This document shows positions 32,481 to 44,614 of a stretch of DNA of 64,000 nucleotides, in pieces. This stretch comes from Chlorocebus sabaeus. Lineage: Eukaryota; Chordata; Mammalia; Primates; Cercopithecidae. The notes beneath the pieces are model-generated. The model ran no database searches. It saw only the letters and a program-made list of their open reading frames with translations, and had not been told where the DNA came from. The position numbers and the translations under genes are program-made. The stretch covers positions 92,563,137 to 92,627,136 of the forward strand of contig NC_132923.1 in assembly GCF_047675955.1 (NCBI RefSeq). The letters run 5' to 3'. Position 1 is the stretch's first letter; every line of letters begins with the position of its first letter.

Positions 32481-32967
32481 TGAGAACTACCATGACATGG
32501 GTAAGTGCTGGGTACAGTGGGGCACAAAGGATGGGAATGATCAGCCCTGCTCACAGTGTGCGGGAGGGCTGCAGAGTTTTCATGTTGTAAGAAATTCAGG
32601 AGACCAGAGAGGGCCAAGTGGGCCTGAGACCATTCAGAACTATTATAGCAGGAAGAGAAGAAGGGGTTCACATAGTAAGCCAGAATGCAATGGCCTAAGT
32701 CTGGAAAAACTGACCTTGATTGCAGGCTTGTTTGTGGAAGCGTTGCAAATGAGGTAGAAGGAGAATAAAGACTTGGAACCTGGCAAGTATTTCACTGTTC
32801 AGTTAGTTGGATTATATATGTCAGTTTTATGCTGTTTCTCCCATTTGAGCTAGAAGGTCTTATTGGGATGCTATAAGTGAAAGTACAGAAGCTAGAAGAG
32901 GCTTAAGAGCATCTTACCCAATAAAATGTGGGTAAAAGGGTGTGGGTGAAAGTGGATATGGTGTGAG

Positions 32968-33023
32968 CTAAGGCTCTGAGGTATTTTCAGGGAGACTAAG
33001 GCTCTGAGGCATTGTCAGGAGGC
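32968..33023. repeat. 28-bp tandem duplication
   Basis: 'ctaaggctctgagg' begins at 32968 and again at 32996; the two 28-bp units differ at a few positions. Confidence 0.8.
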
Positions 33024-35284
33024 TGATACCTCAGTATAGCATTTGGGTGGGCTGCTAGGTCTCCAGGAAGAGTCAGAGGCTGGGGAATGACATGACATGA
33101 CGCCTCCCCTTCACCTTCCCCCTGCTTAAAAAAAAAAAAATACTGGGAATTTGGATCTGGATCTGCTGGGACCCACCTTCAATAGACCAGGGAGGTTTAG
33201 ACCCTTCAAAAAGATAAACATCTGACTGACTAACATTGAGATTAGTGTGGAAGGAGTGACTGATGAAGAGGCAGGAAGGTCTGGGTAATGTGGAGATTAG
33301 TGGGAGCAGAAGGGACTGGAGGGCATGGGGGTGGAGGCTGAGCTTCCTCTGAGCATTGGCAACAGGTATAGCCATAAAAAGCAAGCCAGCAGGTCAGAAA
33401 GTGGGGGCAGTGGGGGAAGTGAAATCCAAGAGTGTTTCGGTTAAGGCCATAGGCTTCACTTCTCCCTACCTCCTTCCTGCCCTGCTTTTCCTCTCCCCTC
33501 TTGATTACATTTCTTTTGTAGACTGATCTCCATTGTTTGACATGAGGAAACTGATATCAGGAGACCCTTTCTCCATCTCTGTGTCTCATTGGGAAAAAGG
33601 ATCTTGCATCATTTTGATTAAGATGCCATTGGGATGATTATTTTTTATCCTCTTATCCTGGGTGTTCACAATACTTAAAAACCCCCACAGCCTTATATTT
33701 ATGTGATGAGTTTTGAGCTCTAGCTGTGAAAATCGGGCCATAACCTGAAAGCCTGAAACAAGAGTGTACCCACGTTGACACCAGCTCCCCCCCCCATCAA
33801 AGGCTGGCAGGTCTGCAGCAGAAGGGTGAACAGGCTGGCACAGGCAGAAAGGCGTTTATATGTATTGATGCTGCTGCCATGGACAAAGCCCTGTCTGTCA
33901 GGTGTTGGGAGAGTCAGAAAGGAGGTAAATCAGAAAGGAGAAATCTGGAGGGAGAGACAAACATCAGGGCAACTTTTATTTGGATGTAGAGGTGCCTTGG
34001 GATAGGCTGCTGTTTTAGTCCTGTCCCTGCATGTAGTTGGCCAGTAAGGAGATGTGGAAGGTCAGTGGGCGGCAAAACAGATCTGATACACAAGTGGCTC
34101 TACTTCTGTTGTTGTGCTGTGGTCAGTATCTAGTCCTAGAAGGCCATTCCAGCCAAGGGCTAATCTGAGGGTTCGGTGCTGGCAGAGGCACTTATTTGGA
34201 GATGCCGATGTTGCTGAAAGTAAAGGAGTGTTCATACTCTACAATGGGGGTACAGTTGGGGAGCCTGAAAAGGAAATTTGAATGTGTTACTGAGTGGAAA
34301 AGAAGAAACAGAAATAGATGTTGTAAACCAAAGTTTATGGGAATTGAAAGGAAATTGTTCCAAGAGGTTAAAAATGTATGTTGGGAGACTGGTACAGATG
34401 CAGTACTTGAGAGAGATGCTAGTGGGTTGGACTAGGTTGTTAGTTGTTTGGCGATGGTGAAAATGGGGAGAAGTTACATGTTGTAACCCTTAGGTGTGCT
34501 GGGAAGGAAACAAGCTTGAGAACCATGTTCTTATGTAGCTCATAACTCTTTTGGATACTAGTGGGCTACTGAGGAGTCAGTGGTACTGAGGTTTCTTAAG
34601 GAGTGGCGCATGGAATCTATAGTTGTTGTAAATGGGGTACTCTGAGTAGAAGATCCGTATCAGGGAGAACATAACAGGCAGCGCTGTTGTAGTTGAGTTC
34701 CTTAGCGGTAATGTGGGTAGTTATTCCTCTAGGACCTATTTGATGCATTGTTTGGCCATTGGCCTACAGGAGGTAGGTAGTGATGGTTAGGTAGATAGGA
34801 TAATAACTGGCTAGAAAGCTTGGAATCTTGCTCTCTAAAAGTGTGACAAAACAGAGCCAAGATTTGAGATGGCATTGTCTGGAAATGCAGGAACCGTGTC
34901 TGCATTGTTCACAGCACTAGCAGCATTTTAAAGGCCAACTGATCAACTGAATGGGATTGGTAGTTGCAGATGGTGGGTAGGGCTGATGAATGAGATGAAA
35001 CATGGCATTTTGATCAGGTCTACTTTCACTGGAAAGGTAATGTGACTGGCGAAACAATGTCGGGGGCAGACCTGAAAGGAAATTCATGGTTTATGGTGTT
35101 GAATGTGGTGGCTGGTGAGGATAGCAAGGAGTCCCCAAGCAGGTGCCTTAGGATATACAGGAATTCTGTAATGCAGCTCCAAATTTGTGGCCAGGGTTGG
35201 AGAGGCCTTTCTCAGGACCAGAGGCAGTTAGATAGACCAGATAAGCTCCTGGCTTGTGTATGTAATGAGTGGTCTTCTCATAGG

Positions 35285-35338
35285 AGAGGTATCCAGTCCT
35301 GCTTTTTGGACAGAGGTATCCAGTCCTGCTTCCATCTG
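35285..35338. repeat. 27-bp tandem duplication
   Basis: 'agaggtatccagtcctgctt' occurs at 35285-35304 and 35312-35331, period 27. Confidence 0.9.
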
Positions 35339-35745
35339 GACAGAGGAAGGTTTTTTTTCTGCAGGGCTGAGACAGTAGTGTGCTGAGCACTCTGAAGGTA
35401 GCTGATGCCCTGGTCTTGACAGTATTCCGAAAGGAAGCAGGCACTGCCATGACAAGAAGACTTTTTGCTCGCTTCCTGACAGAGATGTGCCAGTCTACTC
35501 TATGAAGTTCTTGGATGTGACAGGCCTGTTTTTCTGCCCTAGCTCTTGGCAGCAAGGTGGATGAAATGTCGGCAATAAGAGCTAGGGATGGTTAGCAGAC
35601 TTAGAGGGCTTGACTTGGGTGCTTAAAGTGGGCCAAGTAAGGGTTTGCTCTGCGAGGGGAGCTGAGAGCCTTGGGCTCTGATTCTCACTTGGTCAGTACC
35701 TCAGCGATAAAGAGTTAGTCACATAGATGCTCTAGACTACACCTT

Positions 35746-35901
35746 TGCTGTTTAAATTGTGATCTGAGAACCAGCAGCATCCTTATCACCTGGGAGCTTG
35801 TTAGAAATGCAGAATGTCAGGCAGGCCCTACTCCAGAGCTGAGATAGAATCTGCAATCTGACACATTCCTCAGGTCATTTGAAGTCTGAGAAACACTGCT
35901 G
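35746..35901 (-). mobile_element. MER5-like hAT element
   Basis: 'gaaccagcagcatcc', 'cttgttagaaatgcagaat' and the terminal 'gagaaacactgctg' match MER5-type text. The orientation is opposite to the neighbour at 35912. Confidence 0.75.
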
Positions 35902-35911
35902 TAGTCTGGAC

Positions 35912-36085
35912 CAGTGGTTCTCAAACTTCAAACTTCAGCAAGCATCAGAGTCACCTGGAGGGCAGTTAAAACCAAGGCTGCTGGCCCCATCCCCAGGGCT
36001 TCTGATTCTGAAAGGCTATGGTGGAGGCCAGAAATTTGCATTTCTAACAAGTTCTCAAGTGATGGGACTGTGGTTTGACAACAGT
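35912..36085 (+). mobile_element. MER5-like hAT element
   Basis: Starts with the hAT terminus 'cagtggttctcaaactt' and continues with 'gcatcagagtcacctggagg' and 'tttgcatttctaacaagttc'. The 3' terminus is eroded. Confidence 0.8.
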
Positions 36086-36734
36086 TGACCCTCTTAGCTT
36101 TCTCATCTGTAAAACTGCTCACAGAGATGTGGGATCATATGGGACAATGTATGAGAAATGTGTTCAGTGCATTGTGGGGGGGTATCAGTCTGTGTATTGC
36201 TTGCTTACTAGTCAGTGAATTTTAAAAAATCTATTGTCATGCCAGCACAACTGTTTACCTTCCTGGCTGCTGGCTGTCACTTGTGGGCAGAGAACAGGGA
36301 ATCTGTGAACCACCCCATGGGCATGCAGTATTCTGTGAAGAGATCAGCAGTCCCTGGGGCTATGGATGGAGATTACTGAGTAAGGCCTCCTGTAGCCCAG
36401 CCAGCTTCCCTGGGCTCCTGGTCAAGTGGTCTGACCAGAACTCTCAGTCTGCCTGAGTGGGCCTGGTCCTGTCTTGATCACTTGTTACTCACCGCCATTT
36501 CTTCACCCCCAGCTAGTGTATCTTAAGGCAATATTTGGATTGGTTTGAAAAATGGTCTTTCTCTAACTAAGTCTCTAATTCATCTTGTGATCTTGAGCAA
36601 GACTCATGCCTTTCCTTCATTTCGTTGGGTGACTGATGGAACAGGCTTTGGCTGCATGTGCCCAAGTCCCAGAATGTGGACTCGGGACCTTCAAAGTGAG
36701 GGGAGCTGAGGTAGACGCTGTTCTGATGAGAATC

Positions 36735-36990
36735 AGTAGAGCATAGTGTTTAAAAGCATGGACTCCAAAACTGGACTGTCTGGATTTGAGTCGTGACTAC
36801 CTACTGGTAGTATGACCTTGGGCCAGTTACTTGTACTCTTTTATGCCTCAGTTGCCTTATTGGCAAAGTGGGGTTAATAATAGCACCATTCTTACAGGAC
36901 TGATGGGAGGATAAACTGAGTTAAGCATATTAAATGCTCAAAACAGTGTTCGATATGTAATGGCTTATAGGTATTAGCTCTTATTCGTAG
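36735..36990 (+). repeat. MIR, sense, near full length
   Basis: 'catagtgtttaaaagcatgg', 'tatgaccttgggccagttac', 'gggttaataatagcacc' and 'aacagtgttcgatatgtaatg' in MIR order. Confidence 0.85.
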
Positions 36991-37639
36991 AATTAGTACT
37001 AGTATTATTCTGATCTACAACCTCATTGTAAGCTGTTGGGATACAGCAGGTGACTGGGAGGCAGGCCCTGTTTCTCTGGGAAACACGAGAGATCAGGCCC
37101 TCTTATCAACATAGTGATAGAGCCAGGGTACTATCCAGAGAGATTTTTTGGGCTTGGTACCCTTGCACTTCTAGGCCCTTCCTTAGTGATGTCTCCAGGG
37201 GACCTCTCTAGCACATAACCTGAGAGTTGTTTAAATTAATTTCATGACAAATGTGTGTATACAGGTAGCTACAAAGAAATCATTTGGTTGTTGGTGCCCT
37301 GAAGGGTCGGCTTCCCAGAGGCACTAATATCTGAAGTTATTTACAATTGAGTATGTAAAAATGTTTGAACTGTGGCTGTTTCTGAGTCATGTGCATACAG
37401 AGGTAGACGCAGGTGTCCACACCTCGGGTGAGGATGTGGTTTCTAAGACTTTGTCTGCTTCATTTATTGGTATTGTGTTGTTTGAAAAATTCAGATTTCC
37501 ATAAAGGTAAATTATAATTCACTCTGCGCCCATACCTTCCTCGAATAAAGAATAGCAGTGTCTATTTTCAGCCTCTTTTCTATATTTTAATTGCTTTGGG
37601 GTCTATGGAGATGGGGAGGGGGGACATGTAGGTGAAAAA

Positions 37640-37970
37640 TCAGGCTTTTAAAGCTCCGATTTTTTACCCTTCCTTGTCCTGAAACTTCGAGCATCAGCTC
37701 TCATCTGTCAAAGTGTAAATCAGCAATTAAAACCCAAACAGCCAAATGCCAAAGATGACCCGAAGCACAAAGCAACTGACAAACAAGTCCGGACAAATCG
37801 ACGGGTAATTTATAAGCTTTGCCCTAAAATCTAATTATTTGGCAATTCGAATTTGCAGCCAGCCAGGGCTTGGCAATAAATTTAACCCGCCATAAATTAT
37901 TTAGGAGCAGACTGTGGTGTAAATCAAAACCACGAGTGTTTGTTTAAGAAATAAGCTCCTTGTGCATAAA
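37640..37970. promoter_or_regulatory. candidate conserved enhancer in intron 3
   Basis: Repeat-free, AT-rich, yet CpG-containing block. It has homeodomain-type TAATTT/TAATTA/ATAAATTA sites, a 10-bp palindrome AATTCGAATT (37844-37853), two NFI half sites TTGGCA (37839-37844 and 37870-37875), inverted RUNX cores (TGTGGT 37913-37918, AACCAC 37928-37933) and a forkhead site TGTTTGTTTA (37937-37946). Such density is typical of vertebrate developmental enhancers; conservation could not be tested here. Confidence 0.55.
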
Positions 37971-38447
37971 ATGTCTTTTTTTTTCCAAGGGAGAAACTGT
38001 TATTGCAAACCGTACCCCATTGCCCAGTGTAGCCCTCACTTCTCCCATCCAACTTCCCCTCTTCCCTGTGGCCGGGAGGCTCCTTGATCCTTGGAGAAAG
38101 GGCCCATCTTTGCATGAGACTTTGTCCAAAACTAAATATTTGGGTAGAACCGACATATTTGTCAGGGACTACATTTTCTACCTTGTGTTATGTGTTGCTT
38201 TTAGATTTTATCAAACCTTTCATTGCAGCAACACACACTTTTTGGAATTTTATTCCGAGGGTTGAAGGAATAGATTAGTTGTTATGAAGGAAAACCAGTT
38301 CCTTCTTCCTAGGTTAAGAGGGGGAAGCCATGAAAAATGATCTGATCATTCTCTTATTTCAGATAGGACATAGAAACATCAGCTCAGGCAGAGGAGAATC
38401 TACGCCTAGGGAAAAAGGGCTAGAATGCTACTCTATTAAACCCTCTG

Positions 38448-38745
38448 GGCTGGGCGCAGTGGCTCTGGCCTGTAATCCCAGCACTTTGGGAGGCCAAGGT
38501 GGACAGATCTCTTGAGGCCAGGAGTTCGAGACCTGCCTGGCCAACATGGCAAAACCCCGTCTTTAGTAAAAACACAAAAATTATCTGGGTGTGGTAATCC
38601 CAGCTACTTGGGAGACTGAGGCATGAGAATCACTTGAACCTGGGAGGCGGAGGTTGCAGTGAGCTGAGATCGTGCCACTGTAGTCTAGCCTGAGTAACAG
38701 AGTGAAACCCTGTCACAAAAACAAACAAACAAAAACCAGAATTTA
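38448..38745 (+). mobile_element. Alu, sense, with internal deletion
   Basis: 'ggctgggcgcagtggctc' start and '(caaa)n' tail. About 15 bp is missing before 'gtggtaatcccagctacttg'. Perfect duplication taaaccctctg (38437-38447 and 38746-38756). Confidence 0.9.
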
Positions 38746-39024
38746 TAAACCCTCTGTCCCATTTTTATGAATTCCAACAGTCTAACCTAAGTCCCTTCTA
38801 CTTAAATCCTCTTCTTGTTGTTCTATCTTCAAATGTATTTGTATTGCTGCAGACACTGTAGTTGAAGGGAGTTTGAATACCCCAAAAGCAACTTACACAT
38901 TTATTTCTTGCAATCTACTGATTGTGGGTGTGAAATTTCATTTGAAATGCTATTGCCATTGTGTCCTCCGTTTATGAAGGAAATCATTGGGGGTTCCTAG
39001 CCAAGCAATTAGAGAGCAGTTAGG

Positions 39025-39326
39025 GGCCGGGCGCGGTGGCCCAAGCCTGTAACCCCAGCACTTTGGGAGGCCAAGGCAGGCGGATCATGAGGTCAGGAGT
39101 TTGAGACCAGCCTGGCCAATATGGTGAAACTCTGTCTCTACTAAAAATACAAAAATAGCCGGGTGTGGTGGTGGGTGCCTGTAATCCCAGCTACTCGGGA
39201 GGCTGAGGCGGGAGAATTGCTTGAACCTGGGAAGTGTAGGTTGCATTGAGACGGAGATTGTGCCATTGCACTCCAGCCTGAGTGACAGAGTGAGACTCCG
39301 ACTCAAAAAAAAAAAAAAAAAAAAAG
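39025..39326 (+). mobile_element. Alu (Sc/Y-like), sense
   Basis: 'ggccgggcgcggtggcccaag' start, full length, poly(A) end. It shares 'aagcctgtaa' with the young AluY copies but has S-type inner text. Confidence 0.9.
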
Positions 39327-39604
39327 GCTAGGTTTGAAATACCTGCTCCAACCCATTTTACAAGGTAGATGAATGCTTGTTTGTTGCCTTTTTTTTATTT
39401 CTGTCTTCTCTCCCCTCAACAATATTGAGGGAGACAGTATGTACAATAGGTTTGGAACCTTGGATATTTGAAAAATCCCAATTCTGAGGCTTTTGTTCTT
39501 AGCTGTTAAGTTATGGCCAGTTTTCATGCACCATTGGCAGACAGCCCAGTGCTATAGGTAGTTTGTGAACGGTGTTTCAGTGTTAGCATTGAAAGTCCAT
39601 GTTG

Positions 39605-39898
39605 GCCAGGCGCGGTGGCTCACGCTTGTAATCCCAGCACTTTGGGAGGCCGAGGCGGGTGGATCACGAGGTCAGGAAATTGAGACTATCCTGGCTAACA
39701 TGGTGAAACCCCATCTCTACTAAATATACAAAAAATTAGCTGGGTGTGGTGGCGAGCGCCTGTAGTCCCAGCTGCTCGGGAGGATGAGGCGCAGGAGAAT
39801 GGCGTGAACCCAGGCGGCGGAGCTTGCAGTGAGCCAAGGTCGCGCAACTGCACTCCAGCCTGGGCAACAGAGCGAGACTCCATCTCAAAAAAAAAGAA
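39605..39898 (+). mobile_element. AluY, sense
   Basis: 'ggatcacgaggtcagg' and 'atcctggctaacatgg' are Y-type. Duplicated 'gtccatgttg' at 39595-39604 and 39901-39910. Confidence 0.9.
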
Positions 39899-40029
39899 GA
39901 GTCCATGTTGCAGGAAACCCTTGGTCCTGATCAACAAGATGGTTGATTACCCTAGGTAAGACTGGGATTTGGTGGTTTGTAGTAGTTGAGGGAGGAAACC
40001 ACTTAGAGATGAGAGTAGATCTGATAGAA

Positions 40030-40140
40030 AGTGCTTTGATCTGTTAAATGTCTGGGTTTGAATCCTGGCTGTATCACTGACCATCTTTGACATCTTAGGC
40101 AGATCATTTCCCCTCTCTGATTCTGCGGAGAGTTTTGTGT
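40030..40140 (+). repeat. MIR fragment, sense
   Basis: 'gtctgggtttgaatcctggctg' and 'ttaggcagatcatttccc' match the MIR core. Confidence 0.7.
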
Positions 40141-40544
40141 CTTCTGGTACAGCCAGGCCCTTGGCTTGTATCCTCCACTTAGCAGCTCTTTCATATGTTT
40201 ACCCAACAAAAGTTGAGAGAGTGAAGCTGGTGTGCCAGCATAGGAATTAGGTGCTAGAGATCACACTGAAGGCACATGGTTCCTGCCTTGCCATCTGTGT
40301 TACTGCAGCCATGGTGGAGTCTTTTCAGTAGCAAACCTCTAGAACTTTTCTGCCTGGATAGTCCACATTCATTGCTCTTAAAATTTGAGAGCAGACTCTG
40401 TTTCTAGGAGATAGTAGACTTGAGTTCTCTACAGGATAACCTTTTAGACTAAGAGAACCAGATCTTTCTTGACCCTTCAGATTTTGAAAGCTGCTAATCC
40501 TACTCAGTTTTTAAGTCTCATTCTCATTTTCCCCTTTAGGAGTT

Positions 40545-40715
40545 CCAGCTCTGTCCCTCACAAGCAGCGTAAGTGTGAGCAAGTGAATTAACATCTTTGA
40601 GCCTTAGTTTATTTGTGAAATAGGGATGACTATGATCCCCACCTCGTGAGTTAGGAGGATTAAATGAGATCATTCCTCTTAGCACAGTACCTGCCATGTA
40701 GTATACAATAAATGG
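40545..40715 (+). repeat. MIR fragment, sense
   Basis: 'tttgagccttagtttatttgtg', 'ggaggattaaatgagatc' and 'cagtacctgccatgtag' follow MIR order. Confidence 0.75.
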
Positions 40716-41009
40716 AATAAAATGATTGCATTTTCCACGTGTCTTGGAGAGCACTGGAGGCCAGCTCCTCTCCACCCATTGCCCAGACTTGAGCATCTGA
40801 GAGAAAGAAGCCACCTTTCATTGTATTCATCTCTGTGTCTACAGCCAGCCCCTGCCTGGTGAATAGTGGATGTTTAATAGTATTGATTTATGACCTGAAG
40901 ATGGTGATGGTGATGATGATGTAACCTATCTCCTAGGATTAAGGAAGGTAAAATAAGAAAATGTATGTGAAACTACGCTTTTGTAAATGGAAAAACATAA
41001 CACAGTGTA

Positions 41010-41185
41010 CGTCCCTCCACTAAGGTATTTATCACAGCGTACTGTTCTTTATTTGTTTGCCTGTCTTTTCTACTCATAGTCCATGCACTTCTCCAAAGTG
41101 GAGACTACATCTTATCTCTAGTCCTGCTCCAGCCCCTGTCTGATAGCCTACACAAAGTAGGCACTCAGTTTAATTAAATGCAAAT
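41010..41185 (+). repeat. L2 3' end, sense
   Basis: 'gtatttatcacagcgtactg' and 'aagtaggcactcagtttaatt' match the L2 3' terminus. Confidence 0.65.
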
Positions 41186-42189
41186 GGCATACAAAGGCAA
41201 AGAACTGTGAAGCTCTTATTAGGATAGGGAAAGAGGGCTGGTAAATATGACTGGTCCTTCCTTCCTTCCTGGTGCTGCTTTTACACAAAACTGTTTCTGA
41301 AATAAACCTTCCTAGGGGAGTGATGAAATTGGCTGAGAGAAAAGGTGAGGGTCAGGAATAACAGTTTCATTATCTGAGCAACTGGACATAGTGGCTGGCA
41401 CTTGGGCACATTGTCACAAATCTTTGTGTTGGGATTAATGCCACTAACCTGTAGCGATGGGGTTCCATCTTTGATCATTATCAGCTAAAAATCGTCAAAA
41501 TGTTTGTCATGCTCCAGGTGCCCTGGCTGCAGAGTTGTGCCAACTTGATGCAGATTGGGGCACCTCTCCCACTACTGGGCTGTTTGGGCCAGTATTTTAA
41601 GGTTCTGGGAAGTATGGAAGTACTGACTGGGCAACATGGGAAGGTAAGAAGTGCCTCAGTGAGGTCCTTGCTTCCGTAACTTCTCAGAGGGTCTTTTCTC
41701 AGAAGCTTCTCTTTTGCATCCTCAGTGGCTCAAGTGAATATGCCAGTGTGCAGGCTCATTGTTACAACAGCTCCTCATGTTGTGGAGAAAGGGCCCCTGA
41801 AAAGTCATGTTTTGAGACTGGCCCTTGAAACCGCCTCTTCTTGGTCTTGGGAAGAAGGCTTGGCTGATAAGCTAGCATTATCAGAGATATGTTTATAATA
41901 GGCCAAATTTGATGTGTCCTGGGCCTTGGGTCTAGGCCCCCTAAGAATTTCAGGGACCTACCCCCTTCCTTTTTTTTTTGTGCATGGATGCGAGTCTGGC
42001 TTGTTCTTCCTCTCCAGGAGCATGGCTCTGAGTCTCAGCACTTAGTTGGCCCCATTTCCCTCTGGGTGAGGAAGCGAACATCAGGAAAGTCTGAATATTG
42101 AGCTGCAGTATTTGCTGTTATTTGCTGCAATGGGGAAACCCAAAGGCCAGGTTTCTAGAGAGTGTGCTGGGGATGCTGACTTGGTGCTG

Positions 42190-42640
42190 GTCAGAGTAGA
42201 AGCTGAAGCACATAGTATTTTATAATAAATACTAATGAAATCCTAGATCTATAATAGCATTTTGGATATCTAAAACAAACCATGTGCTTGTAAAAAAGTG
42301 GAAAGAGATCAACTTTAAGCCATAAATTCTTGGTAATAGAGGGTTTTTTCCTATTTATGTTTGATAGATATTTTTATTTCCAGAGGAATGTCAACTCCTA
42401 ATTTCATAATGTATCATGGGCTTAAGAAAATTGAATTTAATAAAAAGCCAAAGATGAATGACATCCTTAAAGGTCCCAACACTTGTCTTTATTAGCAGGA
42501 CAAACTGTAGGTCTCCAAACACTGCTGCTCTCCAAATGAAAGTTTAAATGAAAAGTACAGTTGTGTCACAGGTTAAATTTCATTGTGGGCCCAGCTAACA
42601 TTGTTAGTGAGGAGCTGGCTGTATTTGTTTCCTTAGACAC
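42190..42640. promoter_or_regulatory. candidate conserved block in intron 3
   Basis: Repeat-free AT-rich stretch with 'aaaattgaatttaataaaaagcc', 'catgtgcttgtaaaaaag' and 'gttaaatttcattgtgg'. It looks like a conserved non-coding element by composition only. Confidence 0.4.
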
Positions 42641-43599
42641 CAGGGCAGCCAAACTCACCAGGCTATAGAGCTCTTTCTGCTGAGGAAGTATTTCTTCTAC
42701 TTAGGGGGAGAGGAAGGACACATCAGAAAAATCAGGAGTCAGATGAGCCTGACTCATGGGCCACACCTCAGAGTTGGCTCTTGGAAATCCTGGATACCTG
42801 ATTTTTTGCAAGGGGACCAATGTGTGTTTTTTTGGTGTGTGTTCAATTTTGTTATTCAGTTCCAAACCCCCGTTTACTCTGTATGTAATGCTTCCTGGGG
42901 AACAGAAGGTCCAGGGAATTGGGAAATGAGTGTTCCCCTCTCTTCACCTTGAGAGGAGAGGTGTCACCTGGTCTAAGCAGCAGCCTGGGCCTCCCTTCTC
43001 TCCCCTCTGCCTCAGCCTTGCAGCCATTTTGCCCTTTCTATCTCTGGGAGTAAGATCCTGTCAGCTTCCTCATCTTTGGAGATCAGCCCTTGGAGACAAG
43101 GCAACCAGAATCTTTGAATCTCTCTAGCATGAAATCTGACTGACTTGATTTGGTTTTCGGTCCTGCTGTTATGTGTTGGATTGAAATAGATGCTTTAAAA
43201 ACAAGCCCAATATTAGTGGGTATGTTTTGCGGGGAGGATGCCTGACTTTCCTGGGACATCAAGGAGATTGACCATTTCTCCTTGTGTTTTCCCAGCCATT
43301 CATTTCCTAAGTGCAGTCAGGTGTCATCTGTTTCGTGTTGCTTCTCCAGGCTGTCTCTGGAGAGAACCAGTTTACTTCGATTTTAATGATACTGGAAAGG
43401 TCTTCTCCAGAATTGAAGGACCCGGGGAAGGGGTGCTGCCGGAGCTATTGGGGCCACTGAATGGGCAGAGCCCCCTTTCTTTCTCTCTGCAGTGGAGGCC
43501 CTTTCTACATGATAATTTTTCTCAGAGAATTTTGCTTTTATTTATTTTTTTTTTTATTTCCTATTTGTCTGTTCCAGATGTTTTCAGGGCAGTTTTTGT

Positions 43600-44000
43600 G
43601 TGTGTGTGTTGTAAACTAATTCCATTCATGTTTTAAAAATTTATGAAAGCGCTAATAAAAATGTCAAAGTGGTAAAAATGTTAGCTTTTCCTCTGCTTTG
43701 ATTAAATTTTGCAAACTGTTTTTGAATATTAAAAAGCAATAATTTTTTTTATTCTCTCTCCTTGCTTTCCCTCTTCTCTCTGGTACTCATGTGCTCTCTC
43801 CTGCCCTCTCCCCGCTCTGGTGCGTTCCTTCCTTCCCAGGAGCGATGTATGAGGCGTGCTGCACAGCCAGCGTTCTGCAAGCCTGTTTGCACACCAGGAC
43901 CTTGGTGCTGTGCATCTCTATTAAATAGCGGAGACAAATTAATCTTAGAGACTCCAAACAAATTGTCACTCCTCCTCCTTCTCTTCCATTATGTTTCAGT
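43600..44000. promoter_or_regulatory. candidate conserved block upstream of exon 4
   Basis: 43610-43740 is AT-rich and repeat-free; 43840-43975 retains CpGs ('gagcgatgtatgaggcgtgc', 'aaatagcggagacaaattaa'). It ends 0.6 kb before exon 4. Composition suggests constraint; not tested. Confidence 0.4.
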
Positions 44001-44614
44001 GGACTGGGAAGGGCTGGCTAAGCAGTTGGGCTGGCGGTGTAGGGGGAGTGTGTACTGCCTGAAAGAAAGGTGGGAGGTGCTAGCTCCTGTTACTGTTACT
44101 CACTTTTCTCCTCCTCTTTGGGATCCCCTTTGGCTTTTTTATCTTTTTAGAAAATTAAGAACTAATGAAGAAACTTACCAATTTGGTTCAAACTTCATAC
44201 AAGGAAATCTATGCATTGGTCTGATGGCTGGTTGTCTATATGGCAGGAGATCAGACCCATTTCAGGACAGGGACCTGGGCAAGAGAAAGAAGGGGGTATT
44301 CTTAGGGGCTCGAGTTAGCAAGCCTCTGCTAGAGAACCAGTTGGAGAAACTGGGGCAGATGGCACCACTGTCTTCCTTCCCGTTTCCAGAAACAATGGGG
44401 TTGAGGGCTGTGTCTGGTCCCTGGAACCTATGAGGATATTAGCAGTGGGAGGGTTAGGATTGTAACTGCTGGTGCCGTTTCACTCAATCTTGGGTTTGGC
44501 CTGGCAGGAGCTAATGAACCCAAAACACTGATTTTTTTGTTGACTTGGAGCTACTGTTGGAAACGGTCGATTACAATAACTTATTTTTCCTTTTCTGTAT
44601 CTTTGGCACTCCAG

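Larger units (their letters stand above)
25409..44614 (+). other. ERI3: ERI3 intron 3
   Basis: Starts gtaact, ends ggcactccag. 19.2 kb, the largest complete intron here. It holds a MaLR-like LTR, a CR1/L3-like remnant, Alus, MER5-like elements and, in its Alu-poor 3' half, several candidate conserved blocks. Stretches 26290-27600, 29400-32300 and 32760-35740 hold no recognised repeat or gene apart from items listed separately. Confidence 0.85.
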
